A stretch of DNA of 64,000 bases from Thermosynechococcus sp. (GCF_025999095.1 NZ_AP024678.1:2263527-2327526), one strand, 5' to 3'; shown: positions 1-9,443, counted from the first letter of the stretch. Translations and numbers: made by a program. The notes: generated by a model from the sequence alone, not told the origin.

Positions 1-813
1 GGTGAGGGCTTTGATGATCGGCCGATCATTAATCGGCTGATGACCCAATTGGGGCCCTTTCTAGAGCAGATCTTTAACAACTTTTTTGCTCTATTTTCCA
101 ATACCCTGGCGGTTTTGCTGAATACGCTATTGGTACTGGTTTTAACTGTGATGCTGGTGCTCGATCCCCAACCCTACCGCCGCGGGTTTATTCGCCTATT
201 TCCTGCGTTTTACCGTTCTCGCATTGACACGATTCTCACGGAAAGTGAACAGGCCCTCTTGGCTTGGCTGGTAGGGACGGGTTTGAATATGGTAGTCATT
301 GGCCTCCTCAGTGGCCTCGTGCTGGCCCTATTGGGAGTGCGGTTGGTCTTAGCCAATGCCTTTCTAGCAGGACTCCTAGAAGCGATTCCCAATATTGGTC
401 CGACCCTCAGTGTAATTCCGCCCATGATCATTGCGGTGATTGATGATCCGTGGCGGGCGGTAGCAGTTCTCATTGCCTATATCGTTATTCAACAGTTGGA
501 GCAGTATTTACTGGTACCGGTTGTCATGGCTAAACAGGTGGCTCTATTGCCCGCTGTCACGCTGGTCTCCCAAATTGTCTTTGCCGTTTTCTTTGGTTTT
601 TTAGGCTTGCTGCTGGCTTTGCCACTGGTGATTGTGGGTCAGATTTGGTTTACGGAAATTGTCCTCAAGGACATTCTGGATCGCTGGCAGCCCAACCCGC
701 CACCTGAAGTGTCAACTGCACCAGCTTTGCCGCTGCCCCTACCGACCCCACCTGCTGCCGCAGCGCCTGCCGCATCTGATGCAATTCCTGAGGATGATTC
801 AGGAGAGCAATAA
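1..813 (+). CDS. AI-2E/PerM family transporter, C-terminal part
   Basis: The reading frame is open from the first base of the window, so the 5' end of the gene lies outside it. About 270 residues are visible. They form several long hydrophobic segments and include the family-typical stretch EAIPNIGPTLSVIPP, followed by a hydrophobic block ending near FGFLGLLLALPLVI. That is the conserved C-terminal half of the AI-2E transporter (formerly UPF0118/PerM) family of inner-membrane permeases. Members export autoinducer-2 or ions, but the substrate here is unknown. The protein ends in a low-complexity Pro/Ala tail and an acidic tip. Its last 149 bases overlap the convergent glycosyltransferase gene on the other strand, and the tail is encoded inside that overlap. 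Family assignment is firm; substrate is not. Confidence 0.85.
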   Translation, partial: GEGFDDRPIINRLMTQLGPFLEQIFNNFFALFSNTLAVLLNTLLVLVLTVMLVLDPQPYRRGFIRLFPAFYRSRIDTILTESEQALLAWLVGTGLNMVVIGLLSGLVLALLGVRLVLANAFLAGLLEAIPNIGPTLSVIPPMIIAVIDDPWRAVAVLIAYIVIQQLEQYLLVPVVMAKQVALLPAVTLVSQIVFAVFFGFLGLLLALPLVIVGQIWFTEIVLKDILDRWQPNPPPEVSTAPALPLPLPTPPAAAAPAASDAIPEDDSGEQ

Positions 814-2020
814 TTTGTTGGGCGACTGTCTGGGGATCAATGGGGCCCACCAGCTCCGGCACGATTTCTTTACCGGCCCAGATATTGGGCCACGCCCTGT
901 GGCCTAGGCCTTGCTTCACCAGGTTCCAATCTATTGCTGGCGATCGCCACAACTGCCAAAATCGTCGCCAGCCCAATCCCTTGGCCACCAGTGCCCAAAA
1001 CACCAGTGCACTCCAGTGTCGGCCGATCGCCGGCAAGCCCACCAGTAACCCCGCTATACCGTCCCAGGGGTGTGCCCGCCGCACTTGCAGTTGTTGTGCC
1101 GGCAAAAGGACAATCATGGGGACATTCAAGGCAGCCAGTTCAGCAGTATTGGCACCAACCGTGGTAACACACAGCGCCACTTGCCGCAGCAGGGGATAAT
1201 TGGGCAACTGTTGCCACAAATAGACTTTGGTGCCCCGCGGTGTCTCCAGATAGGGTAGGCCTTCCCTTGGCTGGATCAGTGTGGCAGTTGTACCCTCAAC
1301 GTGCTTGAGTTCGGGGTTAAAGCGAGGATTGGCATAGCAACTGAGGGTGTTGAGCGTCAGGGTCGGTGCCACTGGAATCACACAGTGAATCGGGGGATGA
1401 GCAGCCGCTAAATGGTCGGCGATCGCCAAGGAAAGGGGGACCCCCAGCTTCAGCTTATTGGGCTTCGATCCTACCATCAACCCCACAAGGGGAGCATCTG
1501 GGGCAAGGCCTAACTGTTGGCGCACATTGGGCAGAGAATCGAGGGCCAGGGTCTGGACATCGGTCATCAGGTCCCCCACCACCGCCACCTTGGCTTTTGT
1601 GTTGCCCAGGGGTAGAGGACGCCGCAGCCCCATGCCATCTACCCATCCTTGCCAGCGTGGCTGCCACTCGCAGTAGAGCACACAGCGATAGCCCAAGCGC
1701 TTGGCCAACAGCACCGCAAAGAGTTGATCTCCCCCCAAGAAGACCACAACCCCTTGGGAAAACCAATCCCAATTGCTGCGAGTGGTCTTTGTGCGTAGGA
1801 GGTGCCAAAATTCTGTGGCTGGCAGGACGCGATCTACCCCTGGATAGCGGCGAGCAATCTCTGCTTCCTGACCACTGGCATGGGGACAGGGAACCATCAC
1901 CACTGACACCCGCAACCCCTGTTTGACCTGTTGCCGCAGCGTTGTTACAAAGGGATAGACCCAAGTGGCCAGTTCACCGGGACCATTGCTGACAACCACA
2001 ATTTCAAGGGGAGATGTCAT
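665..2020 (-). CDS. LpxB-like GT-B glycosyltransferase, function unknown
   Basis: This 451-residue protein begins MTSPLEIVVVSNGPGELATW, a nucleotide-sugar-enzyme-like N-terminus with an early Gly-rich loop (SNGPGE). It continues with a two-domain pattern resembling lipid-A-disaccharide synthase and other GT-B enzymes. Segments such as VGLMVGSKPNKLKLG and VGANTAELAALNVPMIVLLP resemble the sugar-nucleotide-binding half of GT-B folds. No signal peptide is seen; hydrophobic stretches in the C-terminal half could give membrane association. It is not the canonical LpxB. A second LpxB-related protein lies near 29.5 kb, so the two may act in related glycolipid steps, which is inference. The 3' end runs 149 bp into the convergent permease gene. 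The start ATG at 2018-2020 is the first good one. Confidence 0.6.
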   Translation of the reverse strand: MTSPLEIVVVSNGPGELATWVYPFVTTLRQQVKQGLRVSVVMVPCPHASGQEAEIARRYPGVDRVLPATEFWHLLRTKTTRSNWDWFSQGVVVFLGGDQLFAVLLAKRLGYRCVLYCEWQPRWQGWVDGMGLRRPLPLGNTKAKVAVVGDLMTDVQTLALDSLPNVRQQLGLAPDAPLVGLMVGSKPNKLKLGVPLSLAIADHLAAAHPPIHCVIPVAPTLTLNTLSCYANPRFNPELKHVEGTTATLIQPREGLPYLETPRGTKVYLWQQLPNYPLLRQVALCVTTVGANTAELAALNVPMIVLLPAQQLQVRRAHPWDGIAGLLVGLPAIGRHWSALVFWALVAKGLGWRRFWQLWRSPAIDWNLVKQGLGHRAWPNIWAGKEIVPELVGPIDPQTVAQQIIALLNHPQELHQMRQALRQQVGSVGAAAKLVQLTLQVAGWAASDPECP

Positions 2021-2065
2021 AGGTTCCCTTCCCCTTGAAGGAAAAATTGACTGCCGCCAGTCTCC

Positions 2066-2551
2066 CTAGGACATTTCTTGAATAATGTAGTCAAAGTAGG
2101 GCGCTGCCACTTCAGCATCTTCAGTGCTCAACAGGGCCAAGGAGGCGTCCTTGAGGCAACGCATGGCTTCTGCCATCCCTGTCATCGGCACACCCAGGGA
2201 GTTATACATTTCCCGTACCCCAATAATACCCGTGCGCTCAATGGGATCTTTGTCACCAGCGAGGATGCCATAGGTAATCAGGCGCATATACCAGCCATAG
2301 TCCCGCAGACACAGGGCACGCTGTTTCTGGCCGTAGGCGTTGCCCCCCGGTGAGATAAAGTCAGGCCGCTTCTGCCACAGTTGCTTGCTGGCTTGCTCTA
2401 CAATGCGTTTCTCATTTTCGGCCAGAGTCGTGGCAATGCGGAGGCGTTGCTCACCCGTTTGGAAAAAGTCACTAATCGTCTGGAGTTCGCCCGTGGTGGG
2501 GTAGCGCAATTCATCGTCCGCTTTAAGAAGAACCTGACTAATGACACTCAT
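2066..2551 (-). CDS. apcD: allophycocyanin alpha-B chain ApcD
   Basis: ApcD is a minor allophycocyanin subunit and terminal emitter that passes phycobilisome excitation energy to the photosystems, especially PSI. The 161-residue protein starts [20 protein letters not shown]. The phycobilin attachment cysteine is Cys81 in the context [12 protein letters not shown], and the globin-like helices keep the motifs [15 protein letters not shown] and [12 protein letters not shown]. The [20 protein letters not shown] region matches ApcD better than ApcA, which carries GELDRIKSF-like sequence. An upstream in-frame extension exists, but the ATG at 2549-2551 gives the exact family length. It is a monocistronic gene transcribed away from serS. 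No apcA/apcB genes are in the window, as usual for this scattered gene. Confidence 0.93.
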   Translation of the reverse strand: MSVISQVLLKADDELRYPTTGELQTISDFFQTGEQRLRIATTLAENEKRIVEQASKQLWQKRPDFISPGGNAYGQKQRALCLRDYGWYMRLITYGILAGDKDPIERTGIIGVREMYNSLGVPMTGMAEAMRCLKDASLALLSTEDAEVAAPYFDYIIQEMS

Positions 2552-2747
2552 ATTGCTAACACCGCTTAATACATCCCTCATTTTAGAGGACGGCGACCCC
2601 TTGTTGACCCTATCAACACCAAAATCTCGACGGTGGATAGAGGAATCTAGCCGTGTCAATAGTTGACAACAGCAAGGCGGCTCCCCCGCGTCATTCTCCC
2701 TCCTTGGTGATAGGATCAATGCGGTTTGCGCTGGTTTTCGTCCACCT

Positions 2748-4040
2748 GTGATTGATCTCAAACAACTGCGAGAAAATCCCCAAGCCTTTGGCGATCGCCT
2801 GCGGCGGCGCGGCGGTGACTTTGACCTCGACCGCATTTTAGAATTGGATGCCCAGCAGCGACAGCTTGAGCAACAGCGATCGCGCCTCCAAGCCCGCAGT
2901 AATGAAATTGGTGCCCTCGTCGGCAAAAAGATCAAATCTGGCGTTGCCCCCACTGACCCCGAAATTCAAGCCCTCAAAGCCGAGGCCAACGATCTCAAGC
3001 AGCAACTCAGTGATCTGGAGCCCCAGGAGCGGGAACTCAAAGAAGAATTGGAGCGCCTGCTGCTGACGATTCCCAACCCCCCCAGTGAGACTACCCCCAT
3101 TGGCCGTGATGAAACCGACAACGTTGAGGTGCGGCGGTGGGGGGAGGAGTACAAACCCACCTACCCTTGCCAGCCCCACTGGGACATTGGGACGCAATTG
3201 GGACTCTGGGATGTGGAGCGATCGGTCAAAGTGGCTCAAAGTCGTTTTGTTACCCTATTGGGCATGGGGGCTGCCCTGGAGCGGGCCTTGATCCAATTCA
3301 TGCTCGATAGCCACCGCGAACGCGGCTATGTGGAGGTCTTGCCGCCTTTACTGGTCAATAGTGCCTCGCTGACGGGAACGGGGCAGTTACCGAAGTTTGC
3401 TGAGGAGAGTTTTCGCTGTGCCGATGACGATCTCTGGCTCATTCCGACAGCGGAAGTACCCGTGACAAATCTCTACCGCGATGAAATTTTAGCCGCCGAT
3501 CAACTCCCCATTTACCACTGTGCCTATACCCCCTGTTTTCGCCGCGAAGCGGGCAGCTACGGCAAGGATACACGGGGCCTGATTCGCCTACACCAATTTA
3601 ACAAGGTGGAATTAGTGAAGTTTGTTCACCCGGAAACCTCTGCTGCTGAACATGAAGCCCTGGTGGCGGATGCCGAGTTCATTCTCCAAGCCCTGAAGCT
3701 GCCCTATCGCGTGATTGAGCTGTGTACTGGGGATTTGGGGTTTGGTGCTATGAAGTGCTACGACCTGGAGGTGTGGCTCCCCGCTGCGGGTTGCTACCGC
3801 GAAATTTCCAGTTGCTCCAACTTTGGTGATTTTCAGGCGCGGCGAGCCAAGATTCGCTTCAAAGGGGCTAAGCAAAAGGGAACCCAGTTTGTCCACACCC
3901 TCAATGGCTCTGGCCTAGCTGTTGGACGAACCATGGCGGCCATTCTCGAAAACTACCAACAACCCGATGGGACGGTGCGGGTACCGGAGGTGCTGCAACC
4001 CTATCTGAAGTGCAGCCACCTGGGCGGAGCAACATCGTGA
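2748..4040 (+). CDS. serS: serine--tRNA ligase
   Basis: Class II aminoacyl-tRNA synthetase that charges tRNA-Ser (and tRNA-Sec where present). The 430-residue protein has the N-terminal helical arm expected of SerRS, a charged coiled coil at about residues 30-110 that grips the long variable arm of tRNA-Ser. The catalytic core follows, with the TAEV motif near residue 232, motif 2 ([15 protein letters not shown], about 262-280) and motif 3 ([17 protein letters not shown], about 388-404). The start is GTG at 2748-2750, followed by [10 protein letters not shown], the usual SerRS N-terminus. The stop overlaps the GTG start of murF, so the two are probably translationally coupled. Confidence 0.96.
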   Translation: MIDLKQLRENPQAFGDRLRRRGGDFDLDRILELDAQQRQLEQQRSRLQARSNEIGALVGKKIKSGVAPTDPEIQALKAEANDLKQQLSDLEPQERELKEELERLLLTIPNPPSETTPIGRDETDNVEVRRWGEEYKPTYPCQPHWDIGTQLGLWDVERSVKVAQSRFVTLLGMGAALERALIQFMLDSHRERGYVEVLPPLLVNSASLTGTGQLPKFAEESFRCADDDLWLIPTAEVPVTNLYRDEILAADQLPIYHCAYTPCFRREAGSYGKDTRGLIRLHQFNKVELVKFVHPETSAAEHEALVADAEFILQALKLPYRVIELCTGDLGFGAMKCYDLEVWLPAAGCYREISSCSNFGDFQARRAKIRFKGAKQKGTQFVHTLNGSGLAVGRTMAAILENYQQPDGTVRVPEVLQPYLKCSHLGGATS

Positions 4041-5380
4041 GGACCACCCTAGGGGCGATCGCCCAAGCTTTGGGGTTAGACACGACGCCTCCAGATCTGC
4101 CCATCACAGGAATTTGCACCGATTCTCGCCAAGTCGCCGCCGGCAACCTGTTTGTCGCCCTGCGGGGGGAAACCTTTGATGGCCATCAATTTGTCGATCA
4201 GGCAGCGGCCGCTGGCGCGATCGCCCTCCTGGTCGAGGCCCCTGTCTCCTCCCCGCTTCCCCAACTGCGGGTGAGCGATACTCTAGGGGCCTATCAACGC
4301 TTGGGGCAGTGGTGGCGGCAGCAATGCCCAGCCAAAGTCATTGCCGTCACGGGCTCCGTGGGCAAAACCACCACCAAGGAAATGATTGCCGCTGTCCTCA
4401 GTCACTATGGCAGCGTCCTCAAAACCGAAGCCAACTTCAACAACGAGATTGGCGTCCCCAAAACCCTTTTACAACTGGAACCCCACCACCAATTTGCCGT
4501 GATTGAAATGGGGATGCGTGCTCGCGGGGAAATTGCCCTGTTGAGCCAGATTGCCCAACCGGATGTGGCGGTGATTACCAACGTTGGGACTGCCCATATT
4601 GGCCGCCTTGGTTCGCGGGAAGCCATTGCCCAAGCCAAATGCGAACTTCTTGCTGAAATGCCCCCAGGGGGAACAGCGGTGCTCAATGCCGATAGTCCCC
4701 TACTTTTGCCGACAGCGGTGCAGGTTTGGTCGGGGCGCACCCTCACCTATGGCCTGGCGGGGGGCGCCCTACGGGGAATCTACCAACCGCCCCAAACCCT
4801 CCATGTGGGCGGACGCAGCTACACCGTTCCCCTGGCAGGGGCACACCATGCCCTGAACTTTCTGGCTGCCCTTGGGGTGCTGCAAGCCTTGGACCTAGCG
4901 AGCGATCGCCTGCCTTTACAGTTGACCCTAGACTTGCCCAGTGGGCGCGGTGGTCGCTATCGCCTTGAACCAGATATTCTGCTCCTAGATGAAACCTACA
5001 ATGCCGGTTTGGAATCTATGGTGGCGGCCTTGCACCTGTTGCGATCGCTGCCTGGTCAGCGACATCTGGCGGTTCTTGGCCCGATGCGGGAATTAGGCGC
5101 CTTTTCTCTCTCCTTCCATGAGCAGGTGGGGGCAACTGTTGCCCAATTGGACCTCGATGGCCTCTTAATCCTCGATCAAGGTGAGGAAGGGGCAGCCCTT
5201 GCGCAGGGAGCAGGGCGGATTCCCACTCAACAATTTGGTTCCCATGAAGAATTGGTGGAGTATCTATTGCGGGAGTTGCAAGCGGGCGATCGCCTCCTCT
5301 TTAAGGCCTCCCATGCCGTTGCCCTTGATCGAGTGATCACGGCACTGCGGCAGCGCTGGCCAAAACTTCAGTCGGGTTGA
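4037..5380 (+). CDS. murF: UDP-N-acetylmuramoyl-tripeptide--D-alanyl-D-alanine ligase
   Basis: MurF adds D-Ala-D-Ala to the UDP-MurNAc-tripeptide, the last cytoplasmic step in making the peptidoglycan precursor. The protein is 447 residues if it starts at GTG 4037-4039, which overlaps the serS stop (GTGA). A longer frame reaches back to 4010 but would sit inside serS. The N-terminal substrate domain has [18 protein letters not shown]. The ATP-binding P-loop is [12 protein letters not shown] near residue 105, followed by [12 protein letters not shown] and the typical MGMRARGEI and [14 protein letters not shown] motifs. The C-terminal Mur ligase domain has LLDETYNA and the closing [10 protein letters not shown]. 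All expected motifs are intact. Confidence 0.95.
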   Translation: MRTTLGAIAQALGLDTTPPDLPITGICTDSRQVAAGNLFVALRGETFDGHQFVDQAAAAGAIALLVEAPVSSPLPQLRVSDTLGAYQRLGQWWRQQCPAKVIAVTGSVGKTTTKEMIAAVLSHYGSVLKTEANFNNEIGVPKTLLQLEPHHQFAVIEMGMRARGEIALLSQIAQPDVAVITNVGTAHIGRLGSREAIAQAKCELLAEMPPGGTAVLNADSPLLLPTAVQVWSGRTLTYGLAGGALRGIYQPPQTLHVGGRSYTVPLAGAHHALNFLAALGVLQALDLASDRLPLQLTLDLPSGRGGRYRLEPDILLLDETYNAGLESMVAALHLLRSLPGQRHLAVLGPMRELGAFSLSFHEQVGATVAQLDLDGLLILDQGEEGAALAQGAGRIPTQQFGSHEELVEYLLRELQAGDRLLFKASHAVALDRVITALRQRWPKLQSG

Positions 5381-5383
5381 GAC

Positions 5384-5412
5384 TTGCCAACAGCGGTGAA
5401 CTACGCTACATT
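5384..5412 (+). promoter_or_regulatory. sigma70-type promoter of tRNA-Asn
   Basis: TTGCCA at 5384-5389 and TACATT at 5407-5412 are separated by exactly 17 bp. The -10 element ends 16 bp before the mature tRNA-Asn start, which fits a short 5' leader. It lies in the 48-bp gap after the murF stop. Judged by motif only. Confidence 0.5.
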
Positions 5413-5428
5413 AAAAAATCGGCGATAT

Positions 5429-5500
5429 TCCTCAGTAGCTCAGCGGTAGAGCGGTCGGCTGTTAACCGATTGGTCGCTGGTTCGAATCCAGCCTGGGGAG
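5429..5500 (+). tRNA. tRNA-Asn (anticodon GTT)
   Basis: A complete 72-nt cloverleaf can be folded by eye. The acceptor arm TCCTCAG pairs with CTGGGGA, with one G-T wobble. The D arm is GCTC/GAGC, the anticodon arm GTCGG/CCGAT with loop CTGTTAA (GTT at 5461-5463), and the T arm GCTGG/CCAGC with loop TTCGAAT. The discriminator base is G at 5500. CCA is not encoded. The stop codon of the convergent receiver-like gene begins only 2 nt beyond the tRNA. Confidence 0.96.
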
Positions 5501-5501
5501 T

Positions 5502-6116
5502 TTAATAACTTGAGCCGCGATAGCGCCGGCGAGGCTGGCTGTTATCTTCACTCTTTGGTGCCGGAGCTGTGTCGGCAACGGTGCTAATGCCACGATATTG
5601 GGTATTGGGTGGGGCAGCCAGAGGCAGCGGCGGGAGTACTGATGGGGTTGGGGCTGGTGTCGGTGCTGTTAAGCGACTGAGGCTTTGCATTAGGGCATCC
5701 TGCTGAATGGGTAGGGCATCGAGGATCTCTAACACGCGAGTCAGATGGGAAACAGCTGTAGCAATGAGACTCGACTGTTCGATGCCGGGCAAGAGATCCA
5801 CAGCCCCCATACGCAAGGCCCAGCGCCGTTCTACTGCACTAATTTGGGAATCCTGACCCGCCGTAATGACCACAGGCATCCCCGGAAAACGAGACTGTGC
5901 CACCTGACAAAAGCGGTAGGGATTGGTGACGGTCATCCCCATATCCAACAGGAGCAATTGGGGCAATGCTAAGCCAGCCGCTTCCATCTCCTCTAGCAAC
6001 GTAAGGATATCAGCATCAAGGTTTTCCCAAATGACAGTAATGCTTTGACTGCTGAGGATGGTGTGCCAAATTTCTCCCTGCCGTTGGCGGGCCTGTGTCA
6101 TGAGTATGGTTGTCAT
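5502..6116 (-). CDS. degenerate response-regulator receiver protein
   Basis: This 204-residue protein has the alpha/beta layout of a receiver domain over about residues 1-130. A candidate phospho-acceptor Asp sits in LPQLLLLDMGM, and a Ser/Thr switch position in PVVITAGQ. Two canonical features are missing: the acidic pair that should follow strand 1 (the N-terminus reads MTTILMTQARQRQ) and the invariant Lys near the end of the domain, where the sequence is GAVDLLPGIEQ. Phosphorylation chemistry is therefore doubtful. The C-terminal 60 residues are Pro/Ala-rich, without a recognisable output domain, and end in a basic SQPRRRYRGSSY tail. It may be a pseudo-receiver acting through protein contacts. 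No partner kinase is adjacent. Confidence 0.6.
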   Translation of the reverse strand: MTTILMTQARQRQGEIWHTILSSQSITVIWENLDADILTLLEEMEAAGLALPQLLLLDMGMTVTNPYRFCQVAQSRFPGMPVVITAGQDSQISAVERRWALRMGAVDLLPGIEQSSLIATAVSHLTRVLEILDALPIQQDALMQSLSRLTAPTPAPTPSVLPPLPLAAPPNTQYRGISTVADTAPAPKSEDNSQPRRRYRGSSY

Positions 6117-6235
6117 AAATGCTTAAATCCTTCGACGGTTGCGAGGGCAATCGCAATGTTAAAAAGACTTAAACACTACAATGACAGGTTGGCGATCGCA
6201 GAGATGTTCATAGAGAACAGTCGCACCAACTCTCC

Positions 6236-7144
6236 CTAGGGAACCGCTACCGTTTCCAACAATTCTGCCACACAGGCACGCCCTGAGCGCCCTGCCGCTG
6301 TCATCAAACGATGGGCCAAGACATGGGGAGCCAATTGCTTCACATCATCGGGGAGGACGTAGTCACGACCATTTAGGAAAGCCAAGGCCTGCGCTGTGCG
6401 CTGAAGCATCACGGTACCGCGAGGACTGACCCCCAAGGTAATGCAATCGCTGTCGCGGCTTGCCCGCACAAGGGCCAAAATATACTTTTGCAAGACAGAA
6501 TCTACCCGCACCTGTAACACCTGCTGCCGCAACTGTTGAATCTCCGCCAAGCTCAGGCACGCTTCCAGTTGATTGACCTCTAGGCCCCCCTGCACCCGTT
6601 GCAGCATTTGGAGCTCCTCTGCCTCGGTGGGGTAGCCCAAACGAAAACAGAGGGCAAAACGATCCAACTGCGCCTCCGGCAGTGGAAATGTGCCTTGGTA
6701 CTCCACCGGGTTTTGGGTGGCAATGACGAAAAAAGGCTGAGGCAGGGGGTAGGTGACACCATCAATGGTGACTTGGTACTCTTCCATCACCTCTAGAAGT
6801 GCTGATTGGGTCCGCGGCGTAGCACGGTTAATTTCATCCACCAGCAGGATATTGCAGAACACAGGACCTGGGCGAAACTCAAACTCCGCTGTTTTGGGAT
6901 TCCAGATATTGGTGCCCGATAGATCGGTGGGCAGGAGATCGGGGGTGGCTTGGATGCGCTGAAAGGTGCCCGCCAGCGATCGCGCCAGGGCTTTGGCTAA
7001 GAGGGTTTTGCCCACCCCTGGCACATCCTCCAGCAAGACGTGCCCCCCCGCCAGCAATCCCACCAACAGCAGTTCAATGGCTGCTTCTTTGCCCACCATT
7101 ACCTGTCCAAGGTTATTCACCAGTCGCTGTAGGGGTTCACGCAT
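6236..7144 (-). CDS. MoxR-family AAA+ ATPase
   Basis: A 302-residue AAA+ ATPase of the MoxR/RavA group, which act as chaperones for maturation or assembly of complexes, often with VWA-domain partners. Walker A is VPGVGKTLLA (residues 41-50) and Walker B is ILLVDEINR (about 99-107). Sensor 1 is VIATQNPVEYQGTFPLPEAQLDRF, written here in two parts: VIATQNPVEYQG and TFPLPEAQLDRF. The C-terminal lid has SPRGTVMLQRTAQALAFLNG. The start overlaps the 3' end of ribF by 8 nt, so both are probably one transcript. The usual DUF58 and VWA partner genes are not next to it here, so its client cannot be inferred from context. Confidence 0.88.
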   Translation of the reverse strand: MREPLQRLVNNLGQVMVGKEAAIELLLVGLLAGGHVLLEDVPGVGKTLLAKALARSLAGTFQRIQATPDLLPTDLSGTNIWNPKTAEFEFRPGPVFCNILLVDEINRATPRTQSALLEVMEEYQVTIDGVTYPLPQPFFVIATQNPVEYQGTFPLPEAQLDRFALCFRLGYPTEAEELQMLQRVQGGLEVNQLEACLSLAEIQQLRQQVLQVRVDSVLQKYILALVRASRDSDCITLGVSPRGTVMLQRTAQALAFLNGRDYVLPDDVKQLAPHVLAHRLMTAAGRSGRACVAELLETVAVP

Positions 7145-8084
7145 AGGAGACTACTCGTTCTAAGAGATCAGCCGCTACTTGGCAATCGGCAGCAATTTGC
7201 GCCTGTAGGGCAGCCAAACTGGAAAATCTGAGCTCAGGACGAATAAATGCCTCCAGGTGGAGCGTGATCTCTTGGTTGTAGAGATTTCCCTGCCAGTGCA
7301 ATAGGTGCACTTCCGTCCTGACCTCCTGCCCCCTCACTGTGGGTCGCACACCGATATTCACTACCCCCACCTGCTCCCTGGGGAGAGCTGCCCCGCTGAC
7401 ACGGCAGGCATAGACACCGTAGCGCGGCAATAATTTTTCGGGCGGGAGGGCTACATTGGCCGTAGGAAATCCCAACTGACGGCCCAACTGTTCCCCTTGA
7501 GTTACGGTGCCTGTTAAGGTATAGGCGCGTCCCAACAGCTCCCGTGCCAAAGCCACATCTCCCGCGGCAAGGGCGGCTCGTACGGCTGAACTACTCACGC
7601 GATCGCTCCCCCAACAACAGGGGGGCACAATATGCACCGCAATGCCAAAGGCAGCACAGAGGGTGCGCAAATCTTCCGCTTTCCCCGATCGCCCCCGCCC
7701 AAAGCCAAAATTAAAACCAACACTCAAGACCTTGGCCTGCAACTGCTGTACCAAGATCTGCTCAACAAACTCTAAAGGGGAGAGTTGGGCCAGGGCCTGG
7801 GTAAAGGGCAGGACAATCACCTGCTCAATGCCATACTGGTTCAAAAGGGCACGTTTTTCGGCCTCTGGGGTCAGCAGCAGTCGCTCTTCTCCCGTAAAAA
7901 ATGCTTGGGGATGGGGCGAAAACGTAATCACTGAAGGGTAACAGTCGGGAGGGGCTGCCTCAAGGAGAGTACGGATAACCTCTTGATGCCCTCGATGGAC
8001 ACCGTCAAAGTTGCCCAGGGCGATCGCCGTCGGAGTGTGCAAGGGTAGGCCGCTCTTAAATTGACACAGCAAACATTTTGACAC
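7137..8084 (-). CDS. ribF: bifunctional riboflavin kinase/FAD synthetase
   Basis: RibF phosphorylates riboflavin to FMN and adenylylates FMN to FAD. The N-terminal nucleotidyltransferase domain shows GNFDGVHRGHQ (residues 24-34), whose HxGH-like motif binds ATP, and the later SSSAVRAAL motif. The C-terminal flavokinase domain shows LGRQLGFPTANVALP and the RYGVYACRV strand. At 315 residues it is a normal length. The frame opens with GTG at 8082-8084; no better start fits, since homologous sequence starts shortly after. moxR begins within its last 8 nt. Confidence 0.93.
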   Translation of the reverse strand: MSKCLLCQFKSGLPLHTPTAIALGNFDGVHRGHQEVIRTLLEAAPPDCYPSVITFSPHPQAFFTGEERLLLTPEAEKRALLNQYGIEQVIVLPFTQALAQLSPLEFVEQILVQQLQAKVLSVGFNFGFGRGRSGKAEDLRTLCAAFGIAVHIVPPCCWGSDRVSSSAVRAALAAGDVALARELLGRAYTLTGTVTQGEQLGRQLGFPTANVALPPEKLLPRYGVYACRVSGAALPREQVGVVNIGVRPTVRGQEVRTEVHLLHWQGNLYNQEITLHLEAFIRPELRFSSLAALQAQIAADCQVAADLLERVVSYA

Positions 8085-8190
8085 ATCTCACCCAAGTGCA
8101 ACACGCCAGAAAACCCCATTGGAATTTTCTATTCACTGCATAGAATAAATTCTAATTTTCATTTGGTCTTGACCCCTGCCCAAGCTTGCC

Positions 8191-8451
8191 TCACCAGGTG
8201 GGATCCCGAAAAACATAAGCTGTAATGTGGGGGCAGTCGTCTAAAGCTGCAGCGGCGCGATCGCCCGCAATCGTGGCGATACAGGCGCGAATTTCCTCGC
8301 CGTCCTCCAGTTCAAGGGTACAGGCACCGCAACTGCCCATGCGACAACCCGTGGGAATCTCTACCCCCGCGCGCGCTGCCACGCTCAGCCAACCTTCACC
8401 CGCTGCCGCTTCCACAGACACCTGATCCGGCAGAAACGTTACTCTAATCAT
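8191..8451 (-). CDS. 2Fe-2S ferredoxin-like protein
   Basis: An 86-residue beta-grasp ferredoxin. Cysteines are Cys36, Cys41 and Cys44 ([13 protein letters not shown]) plus Cys57 (EEIRACIAT). The fourth ligand follows the third after only 12 residues, much closer than in plant-type PetF (about 29), so this is the short-loop Fer2 variety rather than the main photosynthetic ferredoxin. Its start overlaps the pyrB stop (ATGA at 8448-8451), suggesting translational coupling. The redox partner is unknown. A role with the flavin or pyrimidine genes on either side is only a contextual guess. Confidence 0.85.
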   Translation of the reverse strand: MIRVTFLPDQVSVEAAAGEGWLSVAARAGVEIPTGCRMGSCGACTLELEDGEEIRACIATIAGDRAAAALDDCPHITAYVFRDPTW

Positions 8452-9443
8452 GGCTTGACTCCGTGGTACGTTCCCATCAAATACAGTAATGCCATCCGCA
8501 CTGCCACCCCACTGCTTACCTGCTGATTCACTAAGCTGAACTGGGGATCATCCAGCAAGGCCGAACTCAATTCCACACCGCGATTCACAGGTCCCGGATG
8601 CAACACTCGCACATCGGGTCGGCACAGGCGCAGCCGCTCATGGGTAATGCCAAAGTGCTGATGGTATTCCCGCAAACTGGGAATTAAGTGCTGATCCATG
8701 CGTTCCCGTTGCAGGCGCAGGGTCATGACAATATCGGCATCGGTTAGGGCGGGTTCCAGTGTCCAGTGGAGGGTTGCCCCATAGTCTGCAAATTCTGGCG
8801 GCAAAAGGGTGGGCGGCCCTGCCAAGTGAACATCGGCCCCAGCGGTCTTGAGGCTATAGAGGTTCGATCGCGCCACGCGGGAATGACGAATATCGCCAAC
8901 AATGGCAATTTTCTTCCCCTGCAACAGGGCGCAGCGGGGCTGACGCGGATCGTAGAGTTGGCAGAGGGTAAACAGATCAAGGAGCGCTTGGGAGGGATGC
9001 TCGTGCAGGCCATCGCCGGCATTGAGAACCGCCACTTGGCCGCCAAGGCGATCCATTTCCGCAGCAATCGTATGGGGTACCCCCGACTGCTGATGGCGAA
9101 TCACCATGAACTCTGCCCCCATCGCCCACAGGGTCTTAGCGGTATCCAGGATGGTTTCCCCTTTGTTGAGGGCTGAGGTGCCGGGAGAAAAGTTGAGAAT
9201 ATCCGCAGAAAGACGTTTGGCCGCCAGCTCAAAGCTATTGCGAGTGCGCGTCGAGCTTTCAAAGAAGAGATTGGCCACAACCCGCGCTTGGAGGGTGGGA
9301 ACTTTTTTGGTGCGACGATTCAGGACGTCCTGAAAGCTCAGTGCTGTTTGCAAAACAATATCTAGCTCTGCCAGTGTAAAGTCTTGGAGGGAGAGGACGT
9401 GGCGACGCTGCCATTGCAGAGGTGGAGTGAGGGTAGGGGTCAT
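8448..9443 (-). CDS. pyrB: aspartate carbamoyltransferase catalytic subunit
   Basis: PyrB condenses carbamoyl phosphate with L-aspartate, the first committed step of pyrimidine synthesis. The carbamoyl-phosphate-binding motif STRTR is at residues 64-68 in [28 protein letters not shown] lies near residue 148, and the aspartate-side motif HPGPVNRG near residue 286. At 331 residues it is the normal catalytic-chain length. No pyrI-like regulatory subunit is nearby. Both ends overlap neighbours by 4 nt: its start lies in the phosphoribosyltransferase stop, and its stop overlaps the ferredoxin start. This implies a tightly coupled operon. Confidence 0.95.
   Translation of the reverse strand: MTPTLTPPLQWQRRHVLSLQDFTLAELDIVLQTALSFQDVLNRRTKKVPTLQARVVANLFFESSTRTRNSFELAAKRLSADILNFSPGTSALNKGETILDTAKTLWAMGAEFMVIRHQQSGVPHTIAAEMDRLGGQVAVLNAGDGLHEHPSQALLDLFTLCQLYDPRQPRCALLQGKKIAIVGDIRHSRVARSNLYSLKTAGADVHLAGPPTLLPPEFADYGATLHWTLEPALTDADIVMTLRLQRERMDQHLIPSLREYHQHFGITHERLRLCRPDVRVLHPGPVNRGVELSSALLDDPQFSLVNQQVSSGVAVRMALLYLMGTYHGVKP

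Noticed and set aside
1366-1964. Long frames of 169-186 codons inside the LpxB-like gene
   Set aside because: Both are out-of-frame shadows of the 451-residue gene, with biased composition and no domain pattern.
2552-2953. N-terminal extension of the apcD frame
   Set aside because: The extra 134 residues are Arg/Ser-rich, antisense to serS, and unlike any phycobiliprotein. ATG 2549-2551 gives the exact 161-residue length.
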